Assembly (NCBI GenBank): GCA_014843695.1
Contig: CM026403.1
Location: 47,745,353 to 47,809,352, forward strand
DNA from: Archivesica marissinica
Taxonomy: Eukaryota > Mollusca > Bivalvia > Venerida > Vesicomyidae
Length of the DNA stretch: 64,000 nt
Direction: 5' to 3'
In this document: positions 35,355 through 46,212 of the stretch, one piece after another
How the letters are laid out: every line of letters starts with the position of its first letter
How positions within the stretch are numbered: the first letter of the stretch is position 1
The notes under the pieces: model-generated
What the model saw: only the letters and a program-made list of their open reading frames with translations
What the model was told of the DNA's origin: nothing
Database searches by the model: none
Position numbers and translations under genes: made by a program

Positions 35355-36460
35355 AGGTTGCAAATTAGCTTTACGAATGTCTACGAACTGTTTTAACATA
35401 TTCGATGAACGCCAAAATCTGAAAGATACTGAAATATAAGTCGTTTACCGAGGCCGGTCGGCCACGAGGCTTTCAAAATGGCGAATTGAGAAATTTTGAG
35501 CAAAATTCAATAAAGTTTCATTGGGTTTTAAACTCTTAGGCATAGACATCCGATACTATTAGACAGCCTAATCTTCAGTGTTCAACTTTACTGTTACAAT
35601 ATGACCTCTAGAGACTTAACTATATGAAAAATTAATGCCAAATAAATGCCGAACATAAAATGCAAATTGTCAAAAAAGCTAATAACCCACTAGAGTCCAC
35701 AAGCCCACAGGTGCTTGATTTAAAATGTATTAAGCTATTGCTGACCTGTCCATTGCTCGGCAAGCTGTAGTGCCAAGGACGTGAACCCCCACTGTCGCGC
35801 GAGTCGTAAATAAACAGCCACTTACCTGACCTCTGTGTGTACAGATAATTCTAGTGCCCCACCATATTGAGTGAAAATAAAATAGTTAAAGGGCCACAAA
35901 AGTCAAATAGGCTGCGACATAACTTTCTTAATCCAGATTTCTAGATACCATTAAACCGTAAAATGAAATTAGATCTTAAAGAGTACACCAACCCACAGGC
36001 GTTTGATATGATGGAGTCACTTGTATAGACTAATAAAATAACCTGATAAAACCAGTCGGGCTCGTCCATCGCTCAACGAGCTGTAGTGCGAGGGAAGTGA
36101 GCCCCCACAGTAGCGCGAGTCTTAACAAACATGTGTGATATAACCATTTTAACCAGATTTTTAATAAAACGGAGTAATAAGACTTCACTTGAAAATAGAA
36201 ATAACAAGAAAACTCTCCAACCCCATTAAGGGGTGATTATAGACTCTGATAGATCTATGTTTTAACCAGATTTTTAAGCGAGCCTATGCCATACAAAATT
36301 GTCCTACCAGACAAGTTAGTACAGTTTGAATTTTAAATAAACATACTACATTGTATCATAAGAGATAGCGGCAGCGGGCCCCTACAGGGAACGCAGGTGG
36401 GAAACTTGGGGGGGCGGAACTCCCCTTGCGACCCTCCACAAGTCGTCGCTCTCCCTAGAC
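35355..36460. repeat. Interval with two diverged copies of about 150 bp
   Basis: 35700-35830 and 35990-36135 share CCCACAGGYGTTTGATATGA-like starts, TCCATTGCTCGGCAAGCTGT/TCCATCGCTCAACGAGCTGT, and GTGARCCCCCACWGT plus CGCGAGTC. They may be LINE 5'-region monomers or an independent tandem repeat. No ORF. Confidence 0.55.
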
Positions 36461-36780
36461 ACTATAATTTTATCCAAACTGTTTGGACACTTTTAACACT
36501 TTTAACACTTTTAACTTTTAACATGTTCTGTATTATGATGCAAGAAAGTGAGAACTGCTAGTCTTAATAGTCTCAAATTGTGTAGTACATTTGTGTAGGC
36601 CACATTGACACTGCATGTCTACTAGTCGCTGCTAACCCATACGCCGTTGGGTGACCCCCAGTTATTAGTGACGTGGGGCATTTTGACGCTCCTTGCCAGT
36701 GTAGTTGTGTAGAGTTGACATTTCATACTAACGCAGGTGACCACACACATTGATATACAGACCGACTGAAATAACCCACG

Positions 36781-39700
36781 ATGGCAGCATTAATGCAAAC
36801 CAGAAGCAGGACAGGTTTCACTGATCCGTCCGACCCTGGAACACGGCAATATAGTCTTAACGAAAACAAAGCGCTGAGGAAGAAAGCTGCTGATTGTTTC
36901 AGAGATGCAAAAGTCGACATCGTATACAAACATGACAACATCGTCGTCACTATGTCAACGGGGATTTTCGAGCTCTATAAACACCATGCTCTATTATACT
37001 ATGAGCAGCAATCGCAGTGCGAGTCACCAACAAGTCGATTTAAAGTTTCCCCGGTTGTAGACAACCGAAACAATGTCGTTGAGACGCAGATCAAGGTACA
37101 CCTGCGGACAACCAGAGGCTTGGGAAAGCTGAGATATAGTATCAGCATATACCACACCACCGGTAGGATCCTAGCCAATGGAAGGGAATGCCACATGTAC
37201 TACGCAGACCATACACTCATACTAGAAAGGGTTATGAAGTCGGACGGAGTACAGGACATAGATCAACAACTCAGTAATTTAATTACCTCAGAACTATCCA
37301 AAATCTCCCAGGGGAGATCACCACGGAGAAAAGCCAGAAACAGACATAGTGCGGTACCCACACAGGATGGATGCGGCGGCCAGAAAGTCATATCAACCAG
37401 TACTCGTAATAAACTAGTCCTCCCAGCGATCGGCTATCCCACATGCACCTCCCTGAATGCTTCAGAATCAACGGACGATGGAGAAGACACCACATTCAGA
37501 TGTAGACACTGTAACAAGGATACAGAGATCAACAGTATTGAATGCAACAGATGTGAGGAATGGTTGCATTACCGGTGTGAAGGTCTCTCCGAGACTGAAT
37601 TTAAACATTTCCATGAAAATGAACACATCCCATATGTCTGCAACACCTGTGCACTGCTTGAGGCAGATTCAGCCAGGGATATCCCAATAGATGTCCAGGA
37701 GCCGTCATGGTGCGCTAGCCCAGAGCCATCCCGCCCCAGCGAAGTCTTGAGCAGCAGTATAGAGGGAGCCATGGCAGGTTCGAATACCCAGGATGAAACG
37801 CAAAGCAGAGCGACTGTGACCTCAGCCCCGGGTGGAGCTACTCTACAATCAACACCTACGACACAAACTGCAGCACCGCTGCCGTCGTATACCAAGACGG
37901 CCACTCAAGGTAGTGAGACGGTACAATTAAGGAACGCCATGGGGAACGTCGAGACAGTGGGCACATCCCCAGTACAGATGTATAGCCCAAATCTGCCCGT
38001 TATCCCCATGAATCTCCAAACATATCCTACCACTACGGTCACGGTCAGTCCCGCCGCGCCTCCGATAGAAGCCACGACGAGCTGTATTACAGCAGCACCA
38101 ATGCCTATCTGCACAGCTCAGGCCGTTTCACATGACAATGCTGGAGCCAGCCTAAATGCAAAACCACAAGTTACAAGAAAACGCAAAACCAAAGCAGACT
38201 TCGTCCTGTCTGACCAGGAACAACAGCTGACCATGGCAAAGTCCGAAATCACCCGGCTGGAGACGACTATAGATGATCTATATAAAACAGTCAGTTTGCT
38301 GAAGCTGAGGGTGGCCACTTCGTCCGACATACATAATAGGTCTAGTACGGACACAGCAGCTGCACCGTCGCATCGCATGCAGAGCCCACAGCACCAGCCG
38401 AGGTATCACAACAGCGATTATAGGACGGATGCACCTACCAATGTTGATCTACCTACACCCCACGGCTGTCGAATGCAAACGAACCGACACATGGACAGTA
38501 GGATGAACGCACCTAATGATAATGATCTGCGCAACTATCACTGTTGCAGAGACCAACCAAATAGATCCATGAACCATATATTGGATTCACCTACCGACGC
38601 TGACCTCCATACATGTGCTCGGTTCCCATGTGTCGCATGTAGTCGCGCCACTTCATGTATTAGCCAACAGCGATATGCTCAATGTTTGTCCGTGGAGGAA
38701 AGACTCGGTGCCATAGCCATGTCGGTCGAGAGCCTAAGAAGAGATATTAGTATACCGTATGGTGACAGACAATGCCTATATGACAGGGCCCAGAGCAGTG
38801 ACTATACAGCACACTACAGCCAAAATGCATCTCCCTGTGTGTATTCCTGTAGGCATCACAGTGTCAACCAGGCCCAGCCTGACATGAGTATCCCTCCTCG
38901 TATGCAGTACGGAGCCAATCCGGCACGGACATACACGAGTATTCCTCTCCGTACGCAGCACAATGTCAACCCGGCACAACCAGACATGGGTATCCCTCCT
39001 TGTATGCAGCACGGTGTTAACCCGACACAACCAGACATGAGTATTCCTCTTCGTATGCAGCACAATCTTATCCCAGTACCCATAGGTGTCAATTCGGCAC
39101 AGTCAGATATAAGTATTCCTCCTCATATGCAGCACAACGTCAACCCGGTGCAACCAGACATGAATATTCCTCTTCGTACGCAACACAATGTTAACCCGGC
39201 ACAACCAGACATGAGTATTCCTCTCTGTATGCAGTATGGTGTCAACCCGGCACAGCCAGACATGAGTATTCCTCTACATATGACGCACAATGTCAGCCCG
39301 GCACAACTAGACTTGAGTGTCCCTCCCCGTATGCAGCACGGTGTCAATCCGGCACAATCAGACATGAACATTCCCCCTCGTATACAGCATAGTGTCAATC
39401 CGGCACAGTCAGATATGAGTATTCCTCGTATGCAGCATGGTGTCAATCCGGCACAGTCAGACATGAGTATTCCTCTTCATGTGCAGCATGATGTCGTTCA
39501 GACACAGTCAGATATGAGTATTCCTCTTCGTATGCAGCACGGTGTATATCCGGCACAATCAGACATGAGTATTCCTCGTATGCAGCACAGTGTATATCCG
39601 GCACAATCAAACATGAGTATTCCTCGTATGCAGCATGGTGTCAATCCGGCACAATCAGACGTGAGTATTCCTCCTCGTATGCAGCACGGTGTCAATCCGG

Positions 39701-40704
39701 CACAATCAGACATGAGTATCCCTCCTCGTATGCAGCACAGTGTCAATCCGGCACAGCCAGATATGAGTATTCCTCCCCGTATGCAGCACTATGTCATTCA
39801 GGAACAGTCAGACATGAGCATTCCTCCTCGTATGCAGCACAATGTCAATCCGGCACAACCAGACATGAGTATTCCTCCTCGTGTGCAGCACGGTGTATAC
39901 CCAGCACAGTCAGACACGAGTGCTCCTCCGCGTTTGCAGCATGGGGTCAACCCGGCACACCCAGACCTGAGTATCCCTCGTATGCAGCACGATGTCAATC
40001 TGGCACAGCTAAACATGAGTATTCCTCCTCGTATGCAGCATGGTGTCAATCCGGCACAGTCAGACATGAGTATCCCTCCTCGTATGCAGCACAGTGTCAA
40101 TCCGGCACAGCTAAACATGAGTATTCCTCCTCGTATGCAGTATGGTGTCATTCCGGCACAGCTGGATATGAGTATCCCTCCTCATGTGCGGCATGGTGTC
40201 AATCCGGCACAGCCAGACATGAATATCCCTCCTCGTATGCAGCACAACGCCATTCAGGAGCAGTCAGACATGAGCATTCCTCCACGTATGCAGCACAATG
40301 TCAATCCGGCACAACCAGAAATGAGTATTCCTCCTCGTATGCAACACGGTGTCAATCCGACACAACCAAACATAAGTATCCCACCTCGCATGCAGCACAC
40401 TAGGCCTTACAGTGCCTTCTCGATACAAGATATTCCAACTAGACCAAATAGACCACATAGTGCCATCCCAACCTCACTAACGACGTGTGAAACGGCAGAA
40501 GATATATGGACGGCCGTGGCGCTACCTGACCACAGACTTCCAGACTTCCCCCAGGATTTGAGGGATTACAGTCTGACGGGGAGTTTCTACGGAGGCACCC
40601 CCCTGTTCATCCAGAGACGCAATATAGTACAGGCTCCTTTTTTAGGCAAAGGCCGAGCTTCATTCATCACGGATCGGAACACATTGTCAAACCAACAGGA
40701 ATAG
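36781..40704 (+). CDS. LINE ORF1 protein with PHD finger and 17-residue repeats
   Basis: 1307 codons, no interruption. Residues about 1-180 form an unrecognised N-terminal domain (FELYKHHALLYYEQQ, RYSISIYHTTGRILANGREC). Residues about 240-288 are a PHD-type zinc finger: CRHC, CNRCEEWLHYRC, CNTC, with the C-x2-C...C-x2-C...H-x2-C...C-x2-C order. Pro/Thr-rich linker follows, then a coiled coil at about 474-514 (QEQQLTMAKSEITRLETTID). Residues 702-1206 are about 30 repeats of MSIPPRMQHGVNPAQPD. Short C-terminal domain (YSLTGSFYGGTPLFIQRR). PHD-bearing ORF1 proteins are known from CR1-clade LINEs and are thought to bind RNA or chromatin in the retrotransposition complex. The start ATG is the first in frame (CCACGATGGC). 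The long repeat is unusual for ORF1. Confidence 0.85.
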   Translation: MAALMQTRSRTGFTDPSDPGTRQYSLNENKALRKKAADCFRDAKVDIVYKHDNIVVTMSTGIFELYKHHALLYYEQQSQCESPTSRFKVSPVVDNRNNVVETQIKVHLRTTRGLGKLRYSISIYHTTGRILANGRECHMYYADHTLILERVMKSDGVQDIDQQLSNLITSELSKISQGRSPRRKARNRHSAVPTQDGCGGQKVISTSTRNKLVLPAIGYPTCTSLNASESTDDGEDTTFRCRHCNKDTEINSIECNRCEEWLHYRCEGLSETEFKHFHENEHIPYVCNTCALLEADSARDIPIDVQEPSWCASPEPSRPSEVLSSSIEGAMAGSNTQDETQSRATVTSAPGGATLQSTPTTQTAAPLPSYTKTATQGSETVQLRNAMGNVETVGTSPVQMYSPNLPVIPMNLQTYPTTTVTVSPAAPPIEATTSCITAAPMPICTAQAVSHDNAGASLNAKPQVTRKRKTKADFVLSDQEQQLTMAKSEITRLETTIDDLYKTVSLLKLRVATSSDIHNRSSTDTAAAPSHRMQSPQHQPRYHNSDYRTDAPTNVDLPTPHGCRMQTNRHMDSRMNAPNDNDLRNYHCCRDQPNRSMNHILDSPTDADLHTCARFPCVACSRATSCISQQRYAQCLSVEERLGAIAMSVESLRRDISIPYGDRQCLYDRAQSSDYTAHYSQNASPCVYSCRHHSVNQAQPDMSIPPRMQYGANPARTYTSIPLRTQHNVNPAQPDMGIPPCMQHGVNPTQPDMSIPLRMQHNLIPVPIGVNSAQSDISIPPHMQHNVNPVQPDMNIPLRTQHNVNPAQPDMSIPLCMQYGVNPAQPDMSIPLHMTHNVSPAQLDLSVPPRMQHGVNPAQSDMNIPPRIQHSVNPAQSDMSIPRMQHGVNPAQSDMSIPLHVQHDVVQTQSDMSIPLRMQHGVYPAQSDMSIPRMQHSVYPAQSNMSIPRMQHGVNPAQSDVSIPPRMQHGVNPAQSDMSIPPRMQHSVNPAQPDMSIPPRMQHYVIQEQSDMSIPPRMQHNVNPAQPDMSIPPRVQHGVYPAQSDTSAPPRLQHGVNPAHPDLSIPRMQHDVNLAQLNMSIPPRMQHGVNPAQSDMSIPPRMQHSVNPAQLNMSIPPRMQYGVIPAQLDMSIPPHVRHGVNPAQPDMNIPPRMQHNAIQEQSDMSIPPRMQHNVNPAQPEMSIPPRMQHGVNPTQPNISIPPRMQHTRPYSAFSIQDIPTRPNRPHSAIPTSLTTCETAEDIWTAVALPDHRLPDFPQDLRDYSLTGSFYGGTPLFIQRRNIVQAPFLGKGRASFITDRNTLSNQQE
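38884..40400 (+). repeat. 51-bp coding minisatellite in LINE ORF1
   Basis: About 30 units of 51 bp (ATGAGTATTCCTCCTCGTAT, GCAGCACGGTGTCAATCCGG, CACAGTCAGAC). Two shortened units lose 3 bp each (SIPRMQ), still in frame. All indels keep the ORF1 frame. Minus-strand ORFs with GLTPCCIRGG repeats are mirror artefacts. Confidence 0.95.
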
Positions 40705-40760
40705 CCGAAAATGTAAAGCCTCTGACCAACAAACAGCGGGCACGGCAGTATCCCCCGACG

Positions 40761-41374
40761 ATGGAAAAGCCGCAAATAGTGTCTCCAGATACACAGAAGA
40801 CAACGGTGCGCATCGGTTCACTGAATATACAGAACATCAAGGGAAATATGAAGTACATGAGAACAATACTTAACTCCACCGATATATTGTGTCTACAAGA
40901 ACACTGGCTCTTTACATTCGAGCAGAAATTAGTCGACGAAGAATTGCCAGGATTCCAAAGCCAATTAAAATGTGTGGACGATGATGACCCCATCTCGCAT
41001 ATGGAAAGGATACGAGGCTACGGTGGAACACTGACACTATGGAACGCGTCACTGGATAAGCATGTTAAACGCATTCAGGATGGCACTCACCGTGTGAACG
41101 TGATTGAGCTTCTCACAAAGCCTGTGCCGAGCATTATTATAAATGCCTACCTACCCTGCCGCAATGCACGTTCTGCAGACGACTTCCAGGAAGTGCTCGA
41201 CATCATCGCGGAGATCATACACAAATATGGACCTACACACGGGATACTCCTGGCCGGCGATCTGAATAGTTCTCTTCACCGAACCCCGCCAAATAAAAAC
41301 GACAAGCTACTCCGGAATTTTGTCAGGGAGACTGGCCTCTGCCTACCAACGTCGTGCACTGGGAAAAACACGTT
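40761..41374 (+). CDS. LINE ORF2, endonuclease domain only (3'-truncated)
   Basis: Starts ATGGAAAAGCCG, 56 bp after ORF1. APE-type endonuclease motifs in order: GSLNIQNIKG (residues 19-28, first Asn), CLQEHW (44-49, metal-binding Glu), GYGGTLTLWN (87-95), INAYLPC (127-133), LAGDLNSS (164-171, catalytic Asp and Asn). The terminal S-D-H motif and the whole reverse transcriptase are missing. This endonuclease nicks target DNA to prime reverse transcription in intact elements. From residue 205 the frame runs into SINE B sequence for about 36 codons, to TGA at 41481. Confidence 0.85.
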
Positions 41375-41540
41375 ATGGTACGGTGGTGTTCAGAGATCGG
41401 AACAGTGGCATTTCAACTGGAATTCCCGTTTCCACCCACACGAAGGAGCACGTGTACGCTTCCATCGGCGTCAACAAGAGTGATTAATATAGGTCGTCAT
41501 GACTTGTTTTGTAATTGTTGCAAAATAAGTGAAATAAAGT
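41375..41540 (+). mobile_element. SINE family B, 3' part fused to LINE
   Basis: ATGGTACGGTGGTGTTCAGA, CCACCCACACGAAGGAGCAC, GCTTCCATCGGCGTCAACAA, GAGTGATTAATATAGG and tail TTGCAAAATAAGTGAAATAA align with the distal part of the copy at 17408-17666. The tRNA head is absent; the LINE ORF2 takes its place. Confidence 0.85.
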
Positions 41541-41624
41541 GCCGATTTGCTATTTTTCTTCAAAATAGAATTAACTTGTGATTCAAGTGATTCAATATAG
41601 GGCATTCATAGAGGAATGTAATTT

Positions 41625-41905
41625 TAATTTGTTTGCTTGTTTTGGGGGGTTTAAAGTCGCAGCAACAGATTAAGTCATATTGTGACTATACAGCTAGTAT
41701 TGGTGGTGGAAGATCCCCGGTGGCGCTTCCGAACAGTATTACAGGCACGGACGGACACCCTGGTAGAACCACCGACCTACTGCAAGCAAGTTGGATAGCT
41801 TCCTCGCATTCAATAATTCGACACCAAGGTGGGATTCGAATCTACAGCGGTGAGAGGCAAGTGATTTGAAGTTAACGACCATAGCTACTCGCCACGGAAG
41901 CCCCA
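41625..41905 (-). mobile_element. SINE family C
   Basis: Minus-strand: GGCTTCCGTGGCGAGTAGCT, GTTAACTTCAAATCACTTGC, GTAGATTCGAATCCCACC, GAGGAAGCTATCCAACTTGC, GTCCGTGCCTGTAATACTGT and tail GGATCTTCCACCACCAATAC. Nearly full length. Confidence 0.8.
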
Positions 41906-41954
41906 ATGATCATCAGTAATTGTGCATCATCAACAGATCTCCAACAAACTACAT

Positions 41955-42180
41955 ACCTTCTTGCAGAGTTGTTACGGTTGTTAATTTCAAATCATTTGCC
42001 AATCACCATTATGGATTCGAAGCAAACTAAGTGGTTTCGAATTCTTGCAAGTGAGGAAGACATCCAACTGGCTAGTGAAAGGTCGATGAGTCTACAAGGA
42101 TGTCCACAGTACTGATCGGAGGGGCCCTGCGTCTTCCTCCGCCAATATTAGCTGGAGAGTCACCAGATGACAGTTATGCT
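41955..42180 (+). mobile_element. SINE family C, inverted relative to its neighbour
   Basis: GAGTTGTTACGGTTGTTAAT, TTCAAATCATTTGCC, ATTATGGATTCGAAGC, GAGGAAGACATCCAACTGGC, CTGCGTCTTCCTCCGCCAAT. Diverged. With the preceding copy it forms a head-to-head inverted pair. Confidence 0.7.
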
Positions 42181-42539
42181 GTTGTAGCGACTATAGACCC
42201 CAACACAAAGAAACAGGGTTCGTGAGAAGATTTTTGAAGAATGTATGCTATTTTTAGACGGCGGCCATTTCAGAGGAACTTTATTTTTAACAACTTTGGA
42301 AAAGTTTTATCTAAGAACCATACTGCTATGCGCAACTTACCTTTTGGATCCATCATTTTAACAACGTTGACATATCATTCCTACCGAGATTAGCCAAAAT
42401 CCGGCTGACCGTTCGTGCGAAGAAGATTTGTTAAGAATGTGTGCAACTGTTAGACGGCGGTCAACACTTTTGTAATCCCCCACCTCCCCGAGTAAGCACT
42501 AGTTACTGAGCAGAAGACGCTTGCAAATGTGCATAACAC
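42181..42539. repeat. Diverged duplicate around GACGGCGG
   Basis: TTAAGAATGTGTGCAACTGT plus TAGACGGCGGTC near 42430 resembles TTGAAGAATGTATGCTATTT plus TTAGACGGCGGCC near 42233. No ORF or other feature. Confidence 0.45.
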
Positions 42540-45275
42540 CCTGGGGCGAAGTTCATTGCGCCCGGGAGCCAATTTTATAGCGAAGTTAATAATGCTCAGA
42601 ACAGGAGTTTATAATGCCTGGGAGCAGAGTTTCTAATACAAGGGGCGGCGTTTCTAATACCAGGGGCGGTGTTTCTAATACCAGGATTTTATAACGCCTG
42701 AGAGCGGAGCTAATAACGCTCGTGAGCAGAGCTAATAACGCACTGGAGCGGAGATTATAACGCACTGGCGCGGAGATTATAACGCACTGGAGCGGAGATT
42801 ATAACGCACTGGAGCGGAGATCATAACGCACTGGAGCGGAGATTATAACGCACTGGAGCGGAGATCATAACGCACTGGAGCGGAGATTATAACGCACTGG
42901 AGCGGAGATCATAACGCACTGGAGCGGAGATCATAACGCACTGGAGCGGAGATTATAACGCACTGGAGCGGAGATCATAACGCACTGGAGCGGAGATTAT
43001 AACGCACTGGAGGGGAGATCATAACGCACTGGAGCGGCGATTATAACGCACTGGAGCGGAGTTTATAACGCACTGGAGCGGAGTTCATAACGCACTGGAG
43101 CGGAGGTTATAAGGCACTGGAGGGGAGATCATAACGCACTGGCGGGGAGATCATAACGCACTGGAGGGGAGATCATAACGCACTGGAGGGGAGATCATAA
43201 CGCACTGGAAGGGAGATCATAACGCACTGGAGCGGAGATCATAACGCACTGGAGCGGAGTTCATCACACCCTGGAGAGGAGTTTATAACGCCCGGGAGCG
43301 GAGTTCATCACACCCTGGAGGGGAGTTTATAACGCCCGGGAGCGGAGTTCATCATACCCTGGAGAGGAGTTTATAACGCCCAGGAGCGGAGATCATCACA
43401 CCCTGGAACGGAGCTAATAACACAGGAGAGCGGCTTTCATAACTCCCAGAAGCGAAGCTTATAACGCCCGGGAGCGGAGTTCATCACACCCTGGAGAGGA
43501 GTTTATAACGCCCGGGAGCGGAGTTCATTACACCTTGGAGAGGAGTTTATAACGCCCGGGAGCGGAGTTTATAACGCCCGGGAGCGGAGTTCATCACACC
43601 CTGGAGAGGAGTTTATAACGCCCGGGAGCGGAGTTCATTACACCTTGGAGAGGAGTTTATAACACCCTGGAGAGGAGTTTATAACGCCCGGGAGCGGAGT
43701 TCATTACACCTTGGAGAGGAGTTTATAACACCCTGGAGAGGAGTTTATAACGCCCGGGAGCGGAGTTCATTACACCCTGGAGAGGAGTTTATAACGCCCG
43801 GGAGCGGAGTTTATAACGCCCGGGAGCGGAGTTCATTACACCCTGGAGAGGAGTTTATAACGCCCGGAACTAATAACTTATGGGAGAGAAGTTCATATAT
43901 CCAGGGAGCGGAGTCTATAACGCCAGGTGGCGGAGTTTATAACGCCAGGGAGCGGAGTTTATAACGCCAGGTGGCGGAGTTTATAACGCCAGGGAGCGGA
44001 GTCTATAACGCCAGGTGGCGGAGTTTATAACGCCAGGTGGCGGAGTTTATAGCCACCTGAAGCGGAGTTGATACTGCCTGGGAACGGAACGGAGTCTATA
44101 CCGCAAAGGAGCAGAGTTCATACCGCAATGGAGCGGAGTTATTATCACATGGAAGCAGAGTTATTACCACATGGGAGCAGAGATATTACCGCATGGAAGC
44201 AGAGTTATTACCGCATGGGAGCAGAGATATTACCGCATGGAAGCAGAGTTATTACCGCATGGGAGCAGAGATATTACCGCATGGAAGCAGAGTTATTACC
44301 GCATGGAAGCAGAGTTATTACCGCATGGGAGCAGAGATATTACCGCATGGAAGCAGAGTTATTACCGCATGGGAGCAGAGATATTACCGCATGGAAGCAG
44401 AGTTATTACCGCATGGAAGCAGAGTTATTACCGCATGGGAGCAGAGATATTACCGCATGGAAGCAGAGTTATTACCGCATGGGAGCAGAGATATTACCGC
44501 ATGGAAGCAGAGTTATTACCGCATGGGAGCAGAGTTATTACCGCATGGGAGCAGAGATATTACCGCATGGAAGCAGAGTTATTACAGTATGGGAGCAGAG
44601 ATGTTACCGCATGGGAGCAGAGATATTACGGCATGGAAGCAGAGTTATTACCGCATGGGAGCAGAGTTATTACCGCATGGGAGCAGAGATATGACCTCAT
44701 GGAATCAGAGTTATTACCGCATGGGAGCAGAGATATTACCGCATGGAAGCAGAGTAGCATGGAGCAGAGATATTACCGCATGGGAGCAGAGTTATTACAG
44801 CATGGGAGCAGAGTTATTACCGCATGGGAGCAGAGTTATTACCGCATGGGAGCAGAGTTATTACCGTATGGGAGCAGATATATTACCGCATGGAGCAGAG
44901 ATATTACAGCATGGAAGCAGAGTTATTACCGCATGGAAGCAGAGTTATTACCGCATGAAAGCAGAGTTATTACCGCATGGGAGCAGAGATATTACCGCAT
45001 GGAAGCAGAGATATTACCGTATGGGAGCAGATATATTACCGCATGAAAGCAGAGATATTACCGCATGGGAGCAGAGATATTACCGCATGGAAGCAGAGAT
45101 ATTACCGTATGGGAGCAGATATATTACCGCATGGGAGCAGAGTTATTACCGCATGGGAGCAGAGTTATTACCGCATGGGAGCAGAGATATTACCGCATGG
45201 GAGCAAATATATTACCGCATGGGAGCATAGATATCACCGTATGGGAGCAAAGATATTATCGCATGGGAGCAGCGT
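42540..45275. repeat. 22-bp minisatellite, about 120 units, several subfamilies
   Basis: First part (42540-44110): GGAGCGGAGATTATAACGCA plus CT and derivatives (AACGCCCGGGAGCGGAGTTC, CACCCTGGAGAGGAGTTTAT). Second part (44110-45275): GGAGCAGAGATATTACCGCA plus TG, alternating with GGAAGCAGAGTTATTACCGC. The two parts are related at most positions. Three units equal 66 bp, so all plus frames stay open in the second part, giving ORFs of up to 345 codons that are artefacts. Confidence 0.95.
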
Positions 45276-45705
45276 TTTCAGCCCATATGATAGGAACATT
45301 AATCTGTTACCTTCTCCTTGTTATTTCTCGTGTAGACATATAGCTCAATATGGTGTTCATATATTACGGAATACCCGACAATACATTATTTATTTTTAGT
45401 GTTGATGGTTTTTTATAAACCAAGCTAACGCTTAGATAAGGCGAACTTTTGTGGAAAGTGGCATCGACTATGTACAAGATTACTATTCTCTCTCGTTGAT
45501 AATACAACTGCATCTTTACTGTTCTTTTCCATACAACTGAATATTCATATATTACGCACACTGTCTGGCGATGAATGTACCCATTCTGTACGTTTTTGCT
45601 TGGACTGTTCAACAATAGAAATGTACACTTTCACAGCGGAGATTTGAACTCACAGTCCATGTTGCGTGATGATAGCATATAATCAATACACCTGTTGCGA
45701 CTAAG
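45276..45705. other. Interval without recognised gene
   Basis: An 83-codon minus-strand ORF shows no motif. A degraded tRNA-like stretch may lie at 45640-45700. Confidence 0.45.
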
Positions 45706-45905
45706 GGGGCACCATGGCCGAGTGGTTACGTTCATTGACAACAAATCACGTGCCCTCGTTACTGTATGTTCGAATACCACTGGGTGATTCGACTGCTTTC
45801 AAATGAATTAGCTATCCAGCTTGTTTGTGGTGGGTCAGTGGTTTATCCTCGTACACGTCCGTGCCTGGACTATTGCTCGAGGTGCATCCTGGGACTTCCT
45901 CGCCC
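45706..45905 (+). mobile_element. SINE family C
   Basis: GGGGCACCATGGCCGAGTGG, TTACGTTCATTGAC, GTATGTTCGAATACCACTGG, ATTAGCTATCCAGCTTG, CGTACACGTCCGTGCCTGGA, CTGGGACTTCCTCGCCCCAT. Its 3' end has been captured and amplified in the adjoining 50-bp array. Confidence 0.8.
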
Positions 45906-46212
45906 CATTAATAAATGGATAACCGTTATAGGATATGTGGTGTTGCTGTGACATTAAGCCGTAAATGGATAACCGTTATAGGATATATGGTGTTGCTGTG
46001 ACATTAAGCCGTAAATGGATAACCGTTATAGGATATATGGTGTTGCTGTGACATTAAGCCGTAAATGGATAACCGTTATAGGATATATGGTGTTGCTGCG
46101 ACATTAAGCCGTAAATGGATAACCGTTATAGGATATATGGTGTTGCTGCGACATTAAGTCGTAAATGGATAACCGTTATAGGATATATGGTGTTGCTGCG
46201 ACATTAAGTCGT
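45906..46212. repeat. 50-bp tandem repeat, about 6 units
   Basis: GTAAATGGATAACCGTTATA, GGATATATGGTGTTGCTGTG, ACATTAAGCC. The unit includes the end of the upstream SINE C, where SINE tails in this family continue as ATATGGTGTT-like sequence. Confidence 0.93.

Larger units (their letters stand above)
36461..41374 (+). mobile_element. CR1-like LINE, 5' part intact, 3' part missing
   Basis: Contains a 5' UTR-like leader (start not exactly defined), complete ORF1 (36781-40704), a 56-bp spacer and the first 204 codons of ORF2. The reverse transcriptase, C-terminal domain and native 3' UTR are absent, and the sequence changes at 41375 into a SINE B tail. LINE copies normally lose their 5' end, so this is reversed. 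Both ORFs are free of stops and frameshifts, so the insertion is young or recently active elsewhere. Confidence 0.8.

Noticed and set aside
38776..40458. Minus-strand ORFs with GLTPCCIRGGILMSDCA repeats
   Set aside because: Antisense shadow of the in-frame 51-bp repeat of LINE ORF1.
44068..45399. ORFs of 140-345 codons with GSRDITAWKQSYYRM repeats
   Set aside because: All plus frames are open because the 22-bp unit lacks stops in any register; overlapping frames give the same peptide, so this is a period artefact.
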